From Planctomyces sp. SH-PL14 (lineage in GTDB: Bacteria > Planctomycetota > Planctomycetia > Planctomycetales > Planctomycetaceae), in NCBI RefSeq assembly GCF_001610835.1, contig NZ_CP011270.1:5970001-6034000 (forward strand): a stretch of DNA of 64,000 nucleotides, given 5' to 3'. Positions 1 through 8,169 of this stretch are shown in pieces. The notes beneath the pieces were generated by a model. The model saw only the letters and a program-made list of their open reading frames with translations, ran no database searches and was not told the DNA's origin. The first letter of the stretch is position 1. Each line of letters begins with the position of its first letter. The translations under genes were made by a program, and so were the position numbers.

Positions 1-34
1 TTGGAATCTGTGTTCATCGGTGTTGATCTGTGGC
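1..34. repeat. Single copy of the CACAGAT-type interspersed repeat
   Basis: The window opens with a run reading ATCTGTGTTCATCGGTGTTG followed by ATCTGTGGCT. It matches the arms of the inverted pairs found near 8.0, 9.1, 39.9, 42.7 and 58.8 kb. No partner arm is visible here; it may lie upstream of the window. The rest of the stretch up to 365 shows no convincing gene. Confidence 0.7.
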
Positions 35-365
35 TGACTCCTCCTCGACCCGGAAGAGCGGTGAACACCGCGGGCCGTGCGAAGGGAGCGTGACGGCGCG
101 GGCGTAACCTCAGCAGGGGGGCGGCGGGTATTGCTGGAGCGGGGACCGCCCCTCTTGATTCACGTTCCGCCGCGGCGCGCCGGATTTGCGCGAATTTTCC
201 CTGATCCGCCAAAGCCCCCGGAACGCTTTCCTCCTGAACAACGTCCTGCCTGTCGCCGGCAAAGCCTCACCCCACGCCGGAACGGCCTCGCGTTGAATCA
301 CCGCCCGCCTCGGCCCCCGCGGCGCACGATTTCCCCGAAAACACCAGAAATAAGACCCTTTCGGA

Positions 366-392
366 TTGAACTATAGACAAGTTGTCTATAAC
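366..392 (+). promoter_or_regulatory. Promoter with perfect BlaI-type operator (site 1)
   Basis: TATAGACAAGTTGTCTATA at 372-390 is a perfect 19-bp palindrome around one central base. It is preceded directly by TTGAAC (366-371) and runs into TATAAC (387-392), so it fills a 15-bp spacer between a -35-like and a -10-like hexamer. The same layout is seen at 2065-2091 (plus) and 29716-29742 (minus). As one copy lies just before the blaI gene, BlaI is the likely ligand; that is inference. The site faces the 143-residue gene at 545. Confidence 0.7.
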
Positions 393-484
393 TTGTCGGG
401 AGACGGTGGGACGCCGTACTCCGCAGCCTCGAACGACGAGGCCGGTGGGTCTGACACAGCTTGGTCCTGGGCGGCTCTGCTCGA

Positions 485-528
485 GCCCGCCCCCGCCCCC
501 GCCCCCGCCCCCGCCCCCGCCCCCGCCC
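485..528 (+). repeat. (GCCCCC)n hexanucleotide tandem repeat in a 5' leader
   Basis: Six uninterrupted GCCCCC units (489-524) are flanked by partial GCCC units on both sides. The tract lies between operator site 1 and the ribosome-binding site of the 545 gene, so it would be in the untranslated leader. A hexamer slips without frame effects, but copy number could change leader structure. It reads as alternating Ala-Pro or Gly-Ala if translated, but no reading frame across it is convincing. Confidence 0.85.
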
Positions 529-544
529 TGTTTGAGAGGGTCAC

Positions 545-976
545 ATGAAAGTGCTTTCCCTGCCTCTGGCTGAACTGTCGATCGTCGCCATGCTCCTCGT
601 GGGAGTCCCCGCCCTCGAAGGGATGGTGTCGATTGCCGCCTCCGTCCTCGTCGGCGGGGAGTCGCTGCAGGTCGCCGTCCGGCTGGCCAAGACGGACGGA
701 TCTCTCGCCGTGGGAGCCCGTCACGACGGCGAACTGGGACGACCCGTCTGGAGCGAGAAGTTCGCCGACCAGCTCGCCTACTTCGCGCCGCTGACGCAGC
801 AGATGACGGCCGCTCCGCACGCCGGCGCCGCCGGGCCAGCCCTCACGCCGGTACCCGTCACCCGCGACCCCGGCATCCCCGCGACGCACCTTCCACCCGC
901 CTACCTGCTCGATGCCCGAACAGCGGTCAACCCGCTCTCGACGCAGACCAGTGCCGCTCTTCAGCACGCCCTCTGA
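545..976 (+). CDS. Hypothetical protein, 143 aa, behind a BlaI-type operator
   Basis: Not recognised. The 143-residue product starts with a hydrophobic N-terminal part (about residues 7-40, Leu/Val/Ala-rich) that could be a membrane anchor or weak signal. A middle part contains VAVRLAKTDGSLAVGARHDG, and the tail is Ala/Pro/Thr-rich. The ATG follows GAGAGGG with a 4-nt gap, a fair ribosome-binding site. Third codon positions are strongly G/C as in neighbouring genes, which favours this strand over the overlapping minus-strand frame. The gene lies about 155 bp downstream of operator site 1 and ends convergently with the family A gene at 1137-2023. I infer membership of the BlaI regulon from the site only. 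Confidence 0.5.
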   Translation: MKVLSLPLAELSIVAMLLVGVPALEGMVSIAASVLVGGESLQVAVRLAKTDGSLAVGARHDGELGRPVWSEKFADQLAYFAPLTQQMTAAPHAGAAGPALTPVPVTRDPGIPATHLPPAYLLDARTAVNPLSTQTSAALQHAL

Positions 977-995
977 AAGGCGCGACGGCCACCCG

Positions 996-1015
996 GCCCG
1001 GACATTCGTCCGGGC
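996..1015. terminator. Hairpin between convergent genes
   Basis: GCCCGGAC and GTCCGGGC form an 8-bp perfect stem with an ATTC loop, 20 bp past the stop of the 545 gene and before the convergent family A gene. There is no T-run, so it may be a repeat-type hairpin rather than a classical intrinsic terminator. Confidence 0.4.
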
Positions 1016-1136
1016 TACGTCGGGATGCGGCGGCAAGGCCAGGCGACTCAAGAGAACTCCTTGATGGGCTTCCTCAAACTCACGGGCCAGTGTCGCTGCT
1101 CCAGACAGGCCCTGCTGGCTGATAGCTGACAACTCT

Positions 1137-2023
1137 CTACGGAAACTCCGCCGGCGTATTCCCCGCGGTGTACGGATTGTTGGAACCGGGCCGGCGTAGG
1201 GCTGCTTCCAGACGATCTCGTCATCGAGCTTCATCGTCAGCGTGCTCGGCTGCGACAGGCGGCCGACGCCGTAGCTCCAGCTCGTCCCGTCGGTCTCCAC
1301 AAGCAGTACGAGACCGGGATTCCGGCCGTTGACGAACAGGAAGATCGCCCCGTCCGCCTTGTCGTGCGATGTCGGCTGATAGCGGTCGATCTCCCGCGGG
1401 AGCCGCCGGAGCTGCACCAGCACCCGGTCCGTCTCTTCAATGTCCTGCGTGGCGGTGAACCGCCGCGAGAGTTCTTTGATCTGCGACATCCGCAGCGCCG
1501 CCGTCCCCGCGGGGGCCGGACCGGCGGGGATCGGCTTCATCTCGACCGCCGGGCCGGTCGGGTTCCAGATGAACTTCGTCGAGGCCGCCGCGAACGGCTC
1601 GCGGTTGATCGAGAGGGCGTCATACACGACCCGCGGGCCGCTCCCCAGATAGTTGGGATGCAGCTCCGTTGTGATGATCGCCCGCGGACGGCCCGTGGCA
1701 CCGAGCCGCCACACCGTCCCGTCGATGTAGCCCCGGGTCTCGTCGTCGTAGCGGAAGAGCGGGTCCGCCTGGAGCCGCTCGGGAAAATCCTGCTCCGCCG
1801 CCTTGAACCGGAAGTTCCCGGCGTGCTCGGCCATCACCGCCATCCGGGCGGTCTTGATCTCCTCGGGGGAAAGCTCCGGCGCCTTGTCTTTGGCTCCGGC
1901 TCCCTGGATTTCCACGAGCTTCGGCCCTCCGGGAACAGTCGACCTTCCCGGCTCCTGGGCCAGGGCCGTCCCTCCCAGCAGAGACAGGAGCGTCGCCACC
2001 CGCGGCAGACTCCGAAACGCCAT
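1137..2023 (-). CDS. Family A secreted protein, copy 1, with C-terminal frameshift
   Basis: First of eight paralogues in this window. ATG at 2023 follows GGGAGG, and residues 1-24 form a signal peptide ending near TALAQEP. Family landmarks are IDGTVW...GRPRAII, ALRMSQIKELSRRF, LRRLPREIDRYQ and DGAIFLFVNGRNPGLVLLVE. The uninterrupted frame runs on to 386 through sequence that lacks family similarity. A one-base shift in the CCGGGCC run near 1187-1192 instead gives GSNNPYTAGNTPAEFP and a stop at 1137, which resembles the ends of other copies (for example PYTTFYAGHKTAAEL at 13.3 kb). So the gene is either recently frameshifted or the base is a sequence error. It is divergent from blaI across operator site 2. 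Function unknown. Confidence 0.65.
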
Positions 2024-2064
2024 CCTCAACCTCCCGCACTTTAGGCCCAATTCGAAATTTCGGC

Positions 2065-2099
2065 TTGAAGTATAGACGCTGTGTCTGTAATGTGTCGAG
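2065..2099. promoter_or_regulatory. Divergent promoter region with BlaI-type operator (site 2)
   Basis: TATAGACGCTGTGTCTGTA (2071-2089) is an imperfect version of site 1. On the plus strand it is framed by TTGAAG (2065-2070) and TGTAAT (2086-2091), pointing to blaI. On the minus strand TCGACA (2098-2093), an 18-bp gap and TATACT (2074-2069) point to family A copy 1. One bound repressor dimer would cover both promoters. Autoregulation from such a site is the norm for BlaI/MecI/CopY repressors; its use here is inferred. Confidence 0.65.
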
Positions 2100-2181
2100 G
2101 AGATTCGTCCCGGATTCGCGTTGCGTTCGTCGTCGGTCCCCCTCGCCCTGCTTCGTCACTGTTCCGGAGCTCAGAACATCC

Positions 2182-2586
2182 ATGTCACCTCGAGCGGTCA
2201 GCCTGCCCGACGCGGAACTGTCAGTCCTGCGATGCCTGTGGGAGCACATCTCCGCCTCCGCGCGACAATTGACGTTGTGGCTTTATCCGGAAGGGACCCC
2301 TGCGCAGGTGGCGACCGTCCAGAAGCTGCTGAGCCGCCTGGAGGAGAAGGATTGCGTCCGCCGGAACCGCGACACCTGGCCGCACCTGTTCGAAGCGGTC
2401 GTCGGCCGCGAGGACGTGATCTCCGACCAGTTGCAACAGACCGCCGAGCGGCTGTGCGACGGCGACCTGCACCCGCTCCTGACGCACCTCGTCAAGGCGG
2501 GTAAACTCAGTGCCGAAGACCGCCAGTCGCTGCGGGACCTCCTCGACGACCTGGACGAGCCGCGGAATAAGAAGGGCAAGAAGTAA
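2182..2586 (+). CDS. blaI: BlaI/MecI/CopY-family transcriptional repressor
   Basis: A 134-residue winged-helix repressor. The N-terminal half has the family pattern: LPDAELSVLRCLWEH, then ATVQKLLSRLEEKDCVRRNR for the recognition helix and wing. The C-terminal half (about 80-125) is the helical dimerisation part, and the last residues are Lys-rich. A longer in-frame start exists at 2065 but would overlap the operator; the ATG at 2182, with GGAG upstream, gives the family's usual N-terminus. It is followed 130 bp later by the M56/WD40 protease gene, the classical BlaI-BlaR1 order. Such repressors are inactivated when the partner protease cuts them. No beta-lactamase gene is nearby, so the signal is probably not a beta-lactam. 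It is the presumed regulator of sites 1-3. Confidence 0.9.
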   Translation: MSPRAVSLPDAELSVLRCLWEHISASARQLTLWLYPEGTPAQVATVQKLLSRLEEKDCVRRNRDTWPHLFEAVVGREDVISDQLQQTAERLCDGDLHPLLTHLVKAGKLSAEDRQSLRDLLDDLDEPRNKKGKK

Positions 2587-2716
2587 GCCGCCAAACGGCG
2601 ATGAATCGGAATCGAGAGCAATGACATCGTGAATGCGGGACGCTCCGGCGTCCCAGTTCTCCGCCCGCGGCGGCGAACCTTGACCCTGGTGAGCGTCTCA
2701 AAGAGTCAGGTGTCAC

Positions 2717-4990
2717 ATGATTCGAATCGTCGAATGGGCCATCGCGAATTCGCTGACCGTGGCGGTCCTGGCCCCGATCGTCTTCCTGATCGGGCACGTC
2801 TGCCGCCAGCCGGCGGTTCGCCATGGGCTGTGGGTCCTGCTTCTCATCAAGCTCGTCACGCCGCCGCTGTTCCCGGTCGAGATCTCTCTTCCGGACCTCC
2901 TCCCAAGCCGCGCCGCCGCGACCTCCGCTTCCGCTGTTCCGAGCCCGCAGGTCGTCGGGAGCGTGAGCGAAACGGTCGCTCTGCCGTCGCCGTCGGCCTC
3001 GCTCCCGATCGCTGCGGTGGCCGTCGAGACCGCGACCGTTCCGCAGTCCGTCCTCTCCGCCTTTGAACCGGTCGGTGCGGGATCCACGGCGGTCATCGCT
3101 GAGGCGGCCCCGATCGCGCCGGTGCTGTCGGCGAATCCGACCGTCCCTGTTTCCCCCTCCGTCGTCGGGCCGTTGGTCGCCCGGACGCTCGTCTTCGTCT
3201 GGCTCATCGGGGCGGCGATCCTGCTGTCGGTCCAGCTGTACCGTCTTGCGTCATTCGCGCGGCGGCTGCGGCGCTCGAGCTATCCTTCGGCCGGCCTCGA
3301 TGACGACATGCAGGAAGTCCTCGACGGACTCGGCTGCACGCGGGCGCCCCGGGTCCTGATGGTCAACGGCGTCGTCTCCCCCATGCTGTGGGGCGTCGGC
3401 CGCTGGGCCACGATCCTCTTCCCGGCCGAGCTCTATCAGCAGCTCCGCCGCGACGCCCGCCAGACGCTGCTCCTGCACGAACTGGCCCACTACCACCGCG
3501 GCGACAGCTGGGTCCGGCTCCTCGAATTCGTCAACGTGATCCTCTTCTGGTGGCATCCCGTGGCGTGGTGGTCGCTGCGGGAAATCGAGTCCGCCGAAGA
3601 AGAGTGCTGCGACCAGTGGGTCATGGGCCGCACGCCGTCGTCCGCCCGGTGCTACGCCGGGGCGCTCCTCGACACGATCGACTTCCTCTGCGAGCGGAAC
3701 CCGCTCGCCCCGCCGGTCTCGAGCGGCCTCGGCAATCCCCGCGAGCTGCGGGGACGGCTGGTCAAGATCATGCAGGGGAGCGGCCGCCAGACCATCAACG
3801 CCGCCGGCCGCGTGGGGCTGGCCCTCGTGCTCCTGGGACTGCCGTTCCAGCCGCAGGCGCTCGCGTCGCTCGGCGGCTCGTTCCGCGAAACCCTGCTCAG
3901 CGGCCTCGAACGCATCGAGAGCCTCGCCCCGACCGACCCGGAAACCGAAATCCCGACGGTTGTGGCGACACGGTCCGCCGTGACCGAGCCGGCCATCCCC
4001 GCGCCGCAGGTCCGCCCGACGGCGCCGCGGTCCCGCTCCTCCGTCCGCGAATGGGCGACCGCCGTTTCGGACGGCGGCCGGTACGAGATCCGCGCCCGGA
4101 CCGGGAAGCGGGTCGACCTGATCGACAACGAGACCGGGCGGGCGACGCCGCTGACCGACTGGAACGTGGCGGCCACCGCCTTCGTTCCGGGGCGCGGCGA
4201 GTTCGTGACCGGCGGCTTCGACCGGCAGCTCCGCCTGTGGGACGCGGCCTCGGGAACGATCCGCGCCACGTTCGCCGAGTTCGCCGAGGCGGTCGTCTCC
4301 GTCGCGGTCTCCCGCGACGGCGGACTGGTCGCCGCCGGCGCCCGCAGCGGCGACGTCGCGGTCTACCGGACCGGCGATCTCGTCGAGCCGCTGACGTGGA
4401 AACTCGACGCCCCGATCAACAGCGTCCGCTTCTCCCCGGCGGGTGACCGGCTCCTCGTGAGCGTCGGCGGCTGGCGCTCGGAGCGGAGCGGGGCGCTCGT
4501 CGTGATCGATGTCCGGGGCGGCACGATCCTCCGGACCATTCCTCTCGCCCGCCCGATCGGCGTGGCGGAGTTCACCGCGGATGCGAACACCGTCGTCACC
4601 GGCGGCTGGGACGGACGGATCGACTTCGTCCGGCTCCCGCAGGGGAACGTGATCGCCAGCGTGATGCGCTCCAAGGACGCCGTCTCGGCCGGGGCCTTCT
4701 CACAGGATGTCGAGTCGTTCCCCGGCGTCGACCTCGAAACGGCGCGGGCGGAAGTCGCCCGGCAGGAACTCGAACGGCTGGGGCTGGCGATTGGAACGGG
4801 ATCGCCGCTGCCGTTCCCGAGTCCCGCCGACGCGGTGGCCCGGACTCCCCAGACCCTCTTCCCGTCTCTGTTCGCCGTGGCTCCGAAGAGCGCGGCTTTG
4901 AGGACCATGGCTCCGACGAGTCCGGTTCCGACCACGACGTCGTCGGCGCCCGGCGCTCCGGCCTTGCTCTCGGCTCCCGCTCCCCGCTGA
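2717..4990 (+). CDS. BlaR1-like M56 metalloprotease fused to WD40 repeats
   Basis: A 757-residue membrane sensor-protease. Hydrophobic segments lie at about 10-27, 39-50 and 155-175. The zinc motif HELAH is at 254-258 and a downstream acidic segment SAEEECCDQWV follows a membrane helix (FVNVILFWWHPVAWW), as in M56 peptidases. A further hydrophobic segment lies near 360-380. From about 455 to 660 there are WD40-type blades (FVTGGFDRQLRLWDAASG; VVTGGWDGRIDF), then an Ala/Pro/Ser-rich tail. BlaR1 of staphylococci ends in a penicillin-binding sensor; here that domain is absent and a propeller takes its place. The expected role is signal-dependent cleavage of the neighbouring BlaI. Which side of the membrane the propeller faces cannot be told from sequence alone. 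Confidence 0.85.
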   Translation: MIRIVEWAIANSLTVAVLAPIVFLIGHVCRQPAVRHGLWVLLLIKLVTPPLFPVEISLPDLLPSRAAATSASAVPSPQVVGSVSETVALPSPSASLPIAAVAVETATVPQSVLSAFEPVGAGSTAVIAEAAPIAPVLSANPTVPVSPSVVGPLVARTLVFVWLIGAAILLSVQLYRLASFARRLRRSSYPSAGLDDDMQEVLDGLGCTRAPRVLMVNGVVSPMLWGVGRWATILFPAELYQQLRRDARQTLLLHELAHYHRGDSWVRLLEFVNVILFWWHPVAWWSLREIESAEEECCDQWVMGRTPSSARCYAGALLDTIDFLCERNPLAPPVSSGLGNPRELRGRLVKIMQGSGRQTINAAGRVGLALVLLGLPFQPQALASLGGSFRETLLSGLERIESLAPTDPETEIPTVVATRSAVTEPAIPAPQVRPTAPRSRSSVREWATAVSDGGRYEIRARTGKRVDLIDNETGRATPLTDWNVAATAFVPGRGEFVTGGFDRQLRLWDAASGTIRATFAEFAEAVVSVAVSRDGGLVAAGARSGDVAVYRTGDLVEPLTWKLDAPINSVRFSPAGDRLLVSVGGWRSERSGALVVIDVRGGTILRTIPLARPIGVAEFTADANTVVTGGWDGRIDFVRLPQGNVIASVMRSKDAVSAGAFSQDVESFPGVDLETARAEVARQELERLGLAIGTGSPLPFPSPADAVARTPQTLFPSLFAVAPKSAALRTMAPTSPVPTTTSSAPGAPALLSAPAPR

Positions 4991-5087
4991 GCGGGCTGCG
5001 GAGGGCGGTTCGCTGTCGTCTTCGATCGTTCTGTGTCTCGCTTTCTGTGTCTTTCTTCTTTGTCCGCGGTCTCCCCGGGAGGCGTTC

Positions 5088-5954
5088 GTGGTCCGCGCCT
5101 GGCTTGCCATCGTGATTCTCGCCGCCGTGAACGGCGTCGTCCGGGGCGACGAGGGGTCGCTCTCGGACCGGCAGCGGATCGTGACCGACCTGGCGAAGCG
5201 GACCGTCGAGCTCACGCAGTTCCGCGTCGCAAAGGGAAACGCGCCGCTCGTCCATCACGGGCCGCTCCTGCGGTGGTCGAACCCGACCGCCGGCGAGGTT
5301 CACGGCGAGATCCATCTCTGGACGGAAGACGGCCGCCCGGCGTGCATCGGCTCCGTCTACCGCTGGTTCAGTCCGCAGTGGGGGGCAACGCTCGAAGTCT
5401 CGTCGCTCGTCGACCGGCAGGTCGTTGCGCGGCAGCGGGACCGCGAGTTCTGGAAGCCCCCGGCGGCCGCGATCCGCTGGGAGCCGCTCGCCGGGAGCGA
5501 GGCCCCGGCCGACACCCCCGCCGGGCGGCTGATCCAGATGCGGCGGATCCTCCGCGACTTCGCGGCGACACTCCGCGACACCCGCCGGACCGAAGAACCG
5601 GTCGAGCGCCGCCTGCGGCTCATGCCCCAGCCTCTCTTCCGCTATCCCGCTCCGTCGGCGACGGCGTCCTATCTCGACGGTGCGATGTTCTCCTTTGTCG
5701 AGGGGACCGACCCCGAGGTGCTGATCCTCCTGGAGTGCGACGCGGCCAAGACCGGGGCCGCTCCGGCGAAAGAGACTGAGCCGGCGTGGCGGTGGGGGGC
5801 GGTGCGGATGAACATGGACAGCCAGACGGTCTCGCTCTCCGGCCGGGCCGCCTGGTCCGCGGACGGGCTGGAGCTCTCGCGGGTCCTCTCGGCCCCGGCC
5901 GAGCCCTACGCCTACTTCATGCTGGAAGAGCAAACGGGAGAGGTGAAGCGATGA
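5088..5954 (+). CDS. Family A secreted protein, copy 2
   Basis: 288 residues, GTG start with GGGAGG 5 bp upstream. The N-terminal 20 residues (MVRAWLAIVILAAVNGVVRG) are a signal peptide. Family landmarks in order: RWSNPTAG...GEIHLW..DGRPACIG (about 62-85), RLIQMRRILRDF (near 147), RLRLMPQPLFRYP, and LDGAMFSFVEGTDPEVLILLE (near 200). No cysteine pair, metal motif or known catalytic signature stands out. It lies 97 bp after the M56/WD40 gene and its stop overlaps the next start (ATGA), so translation of the two family A copies is coupled. Function not recognised; the operon position suggests a secreted output of the BlaI circuit. Confidence 0.85.
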   Translation: MVRAWLAIVILAAVNGVVRGDEGSLSDRQRIVTDLAKRTVELTQFRVAKGNAPLVHHGPLLRWSNPTAGEVHGEIHLWTEDGRPACIGSVYRWFSPQWGATLEVSSLVDRQVVARQRDREFWKPPAAAIRWEPLAGSEAPADTPAGRLIQMRRILRDFAATLRDTRRTEEPVERRLRLMPQPLFRYPAPSATASYLDGAMFSFVEGTDPEVLILLECDAAKTGAAPAKETEPAWRWGAVRMNMDSQTVSLSGRAAWSADGLELSRVLSAPAEPYAYFMLEEQTGEVKR

Positions 5955-6871
5955 CTGCGCTCCGGAGCGTCCTCTCCTCGGTCGTCTTGATTGGGACCAT
6001 CCTGTCCGTGGCCGTGCTGCCGGTGGCGGCGCCGCTCCTGGCTGCCGAGCCCGAAGCGGCGCCGTCGACCACGGTCGAGGAGCGCCGGCGACAGCGGCTC
6101 CGCGAAGAGCTGTCGGCCTCGGTCGACTGGAACAGGTTCCTCCTGACGGAGGCTCCCGACGCGAAGGTCGAGCCGGTCCGGGTCCACCGCTGGACGAACG
6201 ACGAGCGGGACCCGCAGGGGGAGGGGATCGCGGTCCTGTGGATCGGCCGCGGGCGGCCCGTGGTGGCGGCCTCGATCTATCCCTGGAACGGGCGGCTCAT
6301 CCACGAGATGGAATCGCTCTCCCGGGAAACGTTCTCCTGCCAGCGGGAGGACGCGCTGATCTGGCAGCCGCGGACCGGCATCGAGTACCACCGCGTCCCC
6401 GACGCCGAGGCTCCCGCGGAGTCTCCGGTCGCCCGGCTCCGCCAGATGAAAGGGATCGCCGACCGGTTCGCGATCACGATGCTCGGCTGGAACGACGACG
6501 ACTCCGACCGCGAGCAGCTCCGGCGGCTGCCGAAAGAGCTCTTCCGCTACCGTCCCGAAGCGGGCGGGCCCCTGGATGGCGCCGTCTTCGCCTTCGTGAA
6601 GGGGACCGATCCGGAGACGCTCCTCGTCGTGGAGGCGGTTGCCGGCGAGAACGGCGGACCGTCCCAGTGGCACTACGCGCTCGCCCGGCAGACGTCCGGG
6701 GGGCTCGAGGCGCGGCTGGGAGAGCAGGTGGTCTGGACCGCGCCGAAGCATGTCTATCGGGGCGACCCGACGAAGACCTTCTTTACGGCCGAGGGGCCGC
6801 TGGCGCCGAGTGCCATCGAGACAGGCCCCGTGGAATCCGGCCCCTTGCGCTCTCCGAACGGGCTGAAGTGA
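5951..6871 (+). CDS. Family A secreted protein, copy 3
   Basis: 306 residues, ATG overlapping the previous stop by 4 bp. A signal peptide of about 32 residues ends near APLLAAEP. Landmarks: HRWTN...AVLWIGRGRPVVAASIY, IHEMESLSRE, ARLRQMKGIADRF, LRRLPKELFRYRP, LDGAVFAFVKGTDPETLLVVEA, then WHYALARQT and EQVVWTAP. The His-Glu pair after the first motif recurs in several copies. The last 25 residues are divergent, as in all members. Function unknown. Confidence 0.85.
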   Translation: MTALRSVLSSVVLIGTILSVAVLPVAAPLLAAEPEAAPSTTVEERRRQRLREELSASVDWNRFLLTEAPDAKVEPVRVHRWTNDERDPQGEGIAVLWIGRGRPVVAASIYPWNGRLIHEMESLSRETFSCQREDALIWQPRTGIEYHRVPDAEAPAESPVARLRQMKGIADRFAITMLGWNDDDSDREQLRRLPKELFRYRPEAGGPLDGAVFAFVKGTDPETLLVVEAVAGENGGPSQWHYALARQTSGGLEARLGEQVVWTAPKHVYRGDPTKTFFTAEGPLAPSAIETGPVESGPLRSPNGLK

Positions 6872-6908
6872 TCGAGACCCTGAACACCGTGTCGGTGAGG
6901 ACAGAGCT

Positions 6909-8012
6909 GTGAAGATCGACGAACAGCGGACCAATCGTCCCCGTGGAATCCTGCGGCCGCTTTCCGCGGCGCTGGGGCTGGGAGCGGCCCTCGCGTGCGG
7001 CGGACCTGCGCGAGGGGAGGAGACGCTCGTTCCGGCCGGGACGTCGCTGACGGCGGCCGACACCGCGGGCGGCGATCGCCCAGGGACCCGGCGGGCGCTC
7101 ATCGTCTGCGGGCATCCCGGCGACGCGGAGCATTTTCAAACTTTCTCCGAGACCGCGGCCCGGCTGCGGGAGGGGCTCGTCAAGACGGCGGGAGTCGCGT
7201 CCGGGGAAGTGAAGCTCTATTTCGGCGTCGATCCCGAGCGGGACGATAAGGCCCTGATCCCCGAGGGGACGATCGGCCCGGCGACGCGGGAGGCCCTGAC
7301 GGCGGCGGTCGAGACGCTGCGGGCCGAGCTCCGGCCGGAGGACACGCTGTGGGTCGTCTTCGCGGGGCACGCGCACTTCGACGGCCGGCGGTCGTGGATC
7401 AACCTGCCGGGGCCGGACTTTCACCAGGACGAAATCGGCAAACTCTTCCGGGGCCTCGCGTGCCGGGAGCAGGTGTTCGTGATCGCCACGGCGGCAAGCG
7501 GCTTCTACGTGAAGCCGCTGTCAGCCCCCGGGCGGGTTGTGATCTCGGCGACCGAGGCGGACCTCGAGGTGAACGAGACCCTCTTCGCCGCGGCCCTCGC
7601 GGAGGAACTGATCCGCCTGGGCGAACCCGCGGTCCCGAAAGCGGCCAGCGCCGCGCCGCCGGCCGCCGAAGCCGCGGCGACTCCCGCCACGCCGCCAGCG
7701 CCCGCAGCCGAGGCCGGGCAGGAGACCGTGGCGCCCCCTCCGTCGCCCGATGCCGACGGCGATGGCGTCCTGACGCTCTTTGACCTCTACATCGCGACGA
7801 CCCGCGGCGTTGCGCAAAAGTACATCGCCGAGAGCCTGCTCATCACGGAGCACGCGCTGATCGACGATAACGGAGACGGCCGGGCCACGGAAGTCCAGCG
7901 GGACTATCTCACCGAGGCCGAAGGGGGCCGCAAGCGGGCGTCGTTCGTGCCGAGCCATCCTGCGGGCCAGGATGGCTCGGCCGCGGCCCAGATCCGCCTC
8001 GCCGTGCCGTAA
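6909..8012 (+). CDS. Secreted caspase-fold (C13/C14-like) protein with two EF-hands, catalytic Cys missing
   Basis: 367 residues, GTG start, signal peptide about 1-36. Residues 62-235 read as a caspase/legumain-like fold: RRALIVCG at the first strand, TLWVVFAGHAHFDG with the expected catalytic-type His at 154, then VFVIATAASGFYVKPL where active members have a D-A-C-x-S-G-like motif. Here the cysteine position is Ala195 and the aspartate position Ala193, so protease activity is unlikely. After an Ala/Pro linker (about 240-280) come two calcium-loop motifs, DADGDGVLTLFD (281-292) and DDNGDGRATEVQ (319-330). It is the last gene of the blaI operon. A pseudoprotease acting as a calcium-dependent binding protein is inference; fold assignment is by motif only. 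Confidence 0.65.
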   Translation: MKIDEQRTNRPRGILRPLSAALGLGAALACGGPARGEETLVPAGTSLTAADTAGGDRPGTRRALIVCGHPGDAEHFQTFSETAARLREGLVKTAGVASGEVKLYFGVDPERDDKALIPEGTIGPATREALTAAVETLRAELRPEDTLWVVFAGHAHFDGRRSWINLPGPDFHQDEIGKLFRGLACREQVFVIATAASGFYVKPLSAPGRVVISATEADLEVNETLFAAALAEELIRLGEPAVPKAASAAPPAAEAAATPATPPAPAAEAGQETVAPPPSPDADGDGVLTLFDLYIATTRGVAQKYIAESLLITEHALIDDNGDGRATEVQRDYLTEAEGGRKRASFVPSHPAGQDGSAAAQIRLAVP

Positions 8013-8025
8013 GGGGATCGAGTTT

Positions 8026-8137
8026 TAGCCACAGATGAACACAGATCAACACAGATAAAGGCAGGGAGGCGTCGTTCGGTTTCGCCTGACACGGAAAACG
8101 AATCCTATCTGTGTTCATCCGTGTTGATCTGTGGCTT
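8026..8137. repeat. CACAGAT-type inverted repeat pair
   Basis: The arm at 8026-8057 (AGCCACAGATGAACACAGAT and on) is the near-complement of 8106-8137. They leave a 48-bp loop and could form a stem of about 32 bp. It lies exactly between the stops of two convergent operons (8012 plus, 8170 minus), so it could act as a two-way transcription end. Confidence 0.85.
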
Positions 8138-8169
8138 ATCCCTCTTCTTCTCAGAAGGCAGGTGCGGCC

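Noticed and set aside
386-1136. C-terminal extension of family A copy 1 as one 545-residue protein
   Set aside because: This part has no family similarity. It passes through the hexamer tract as Gly-Ala repeats and overlaps a plus-strand gene with typical codon use.
2182-4990. Beta-lactam resistance locus
   Set aside because: The blaI/M56 order fits, but there is no beta-lactamase gene nearby and the protease lacks the penicillin-binding sensor domain.
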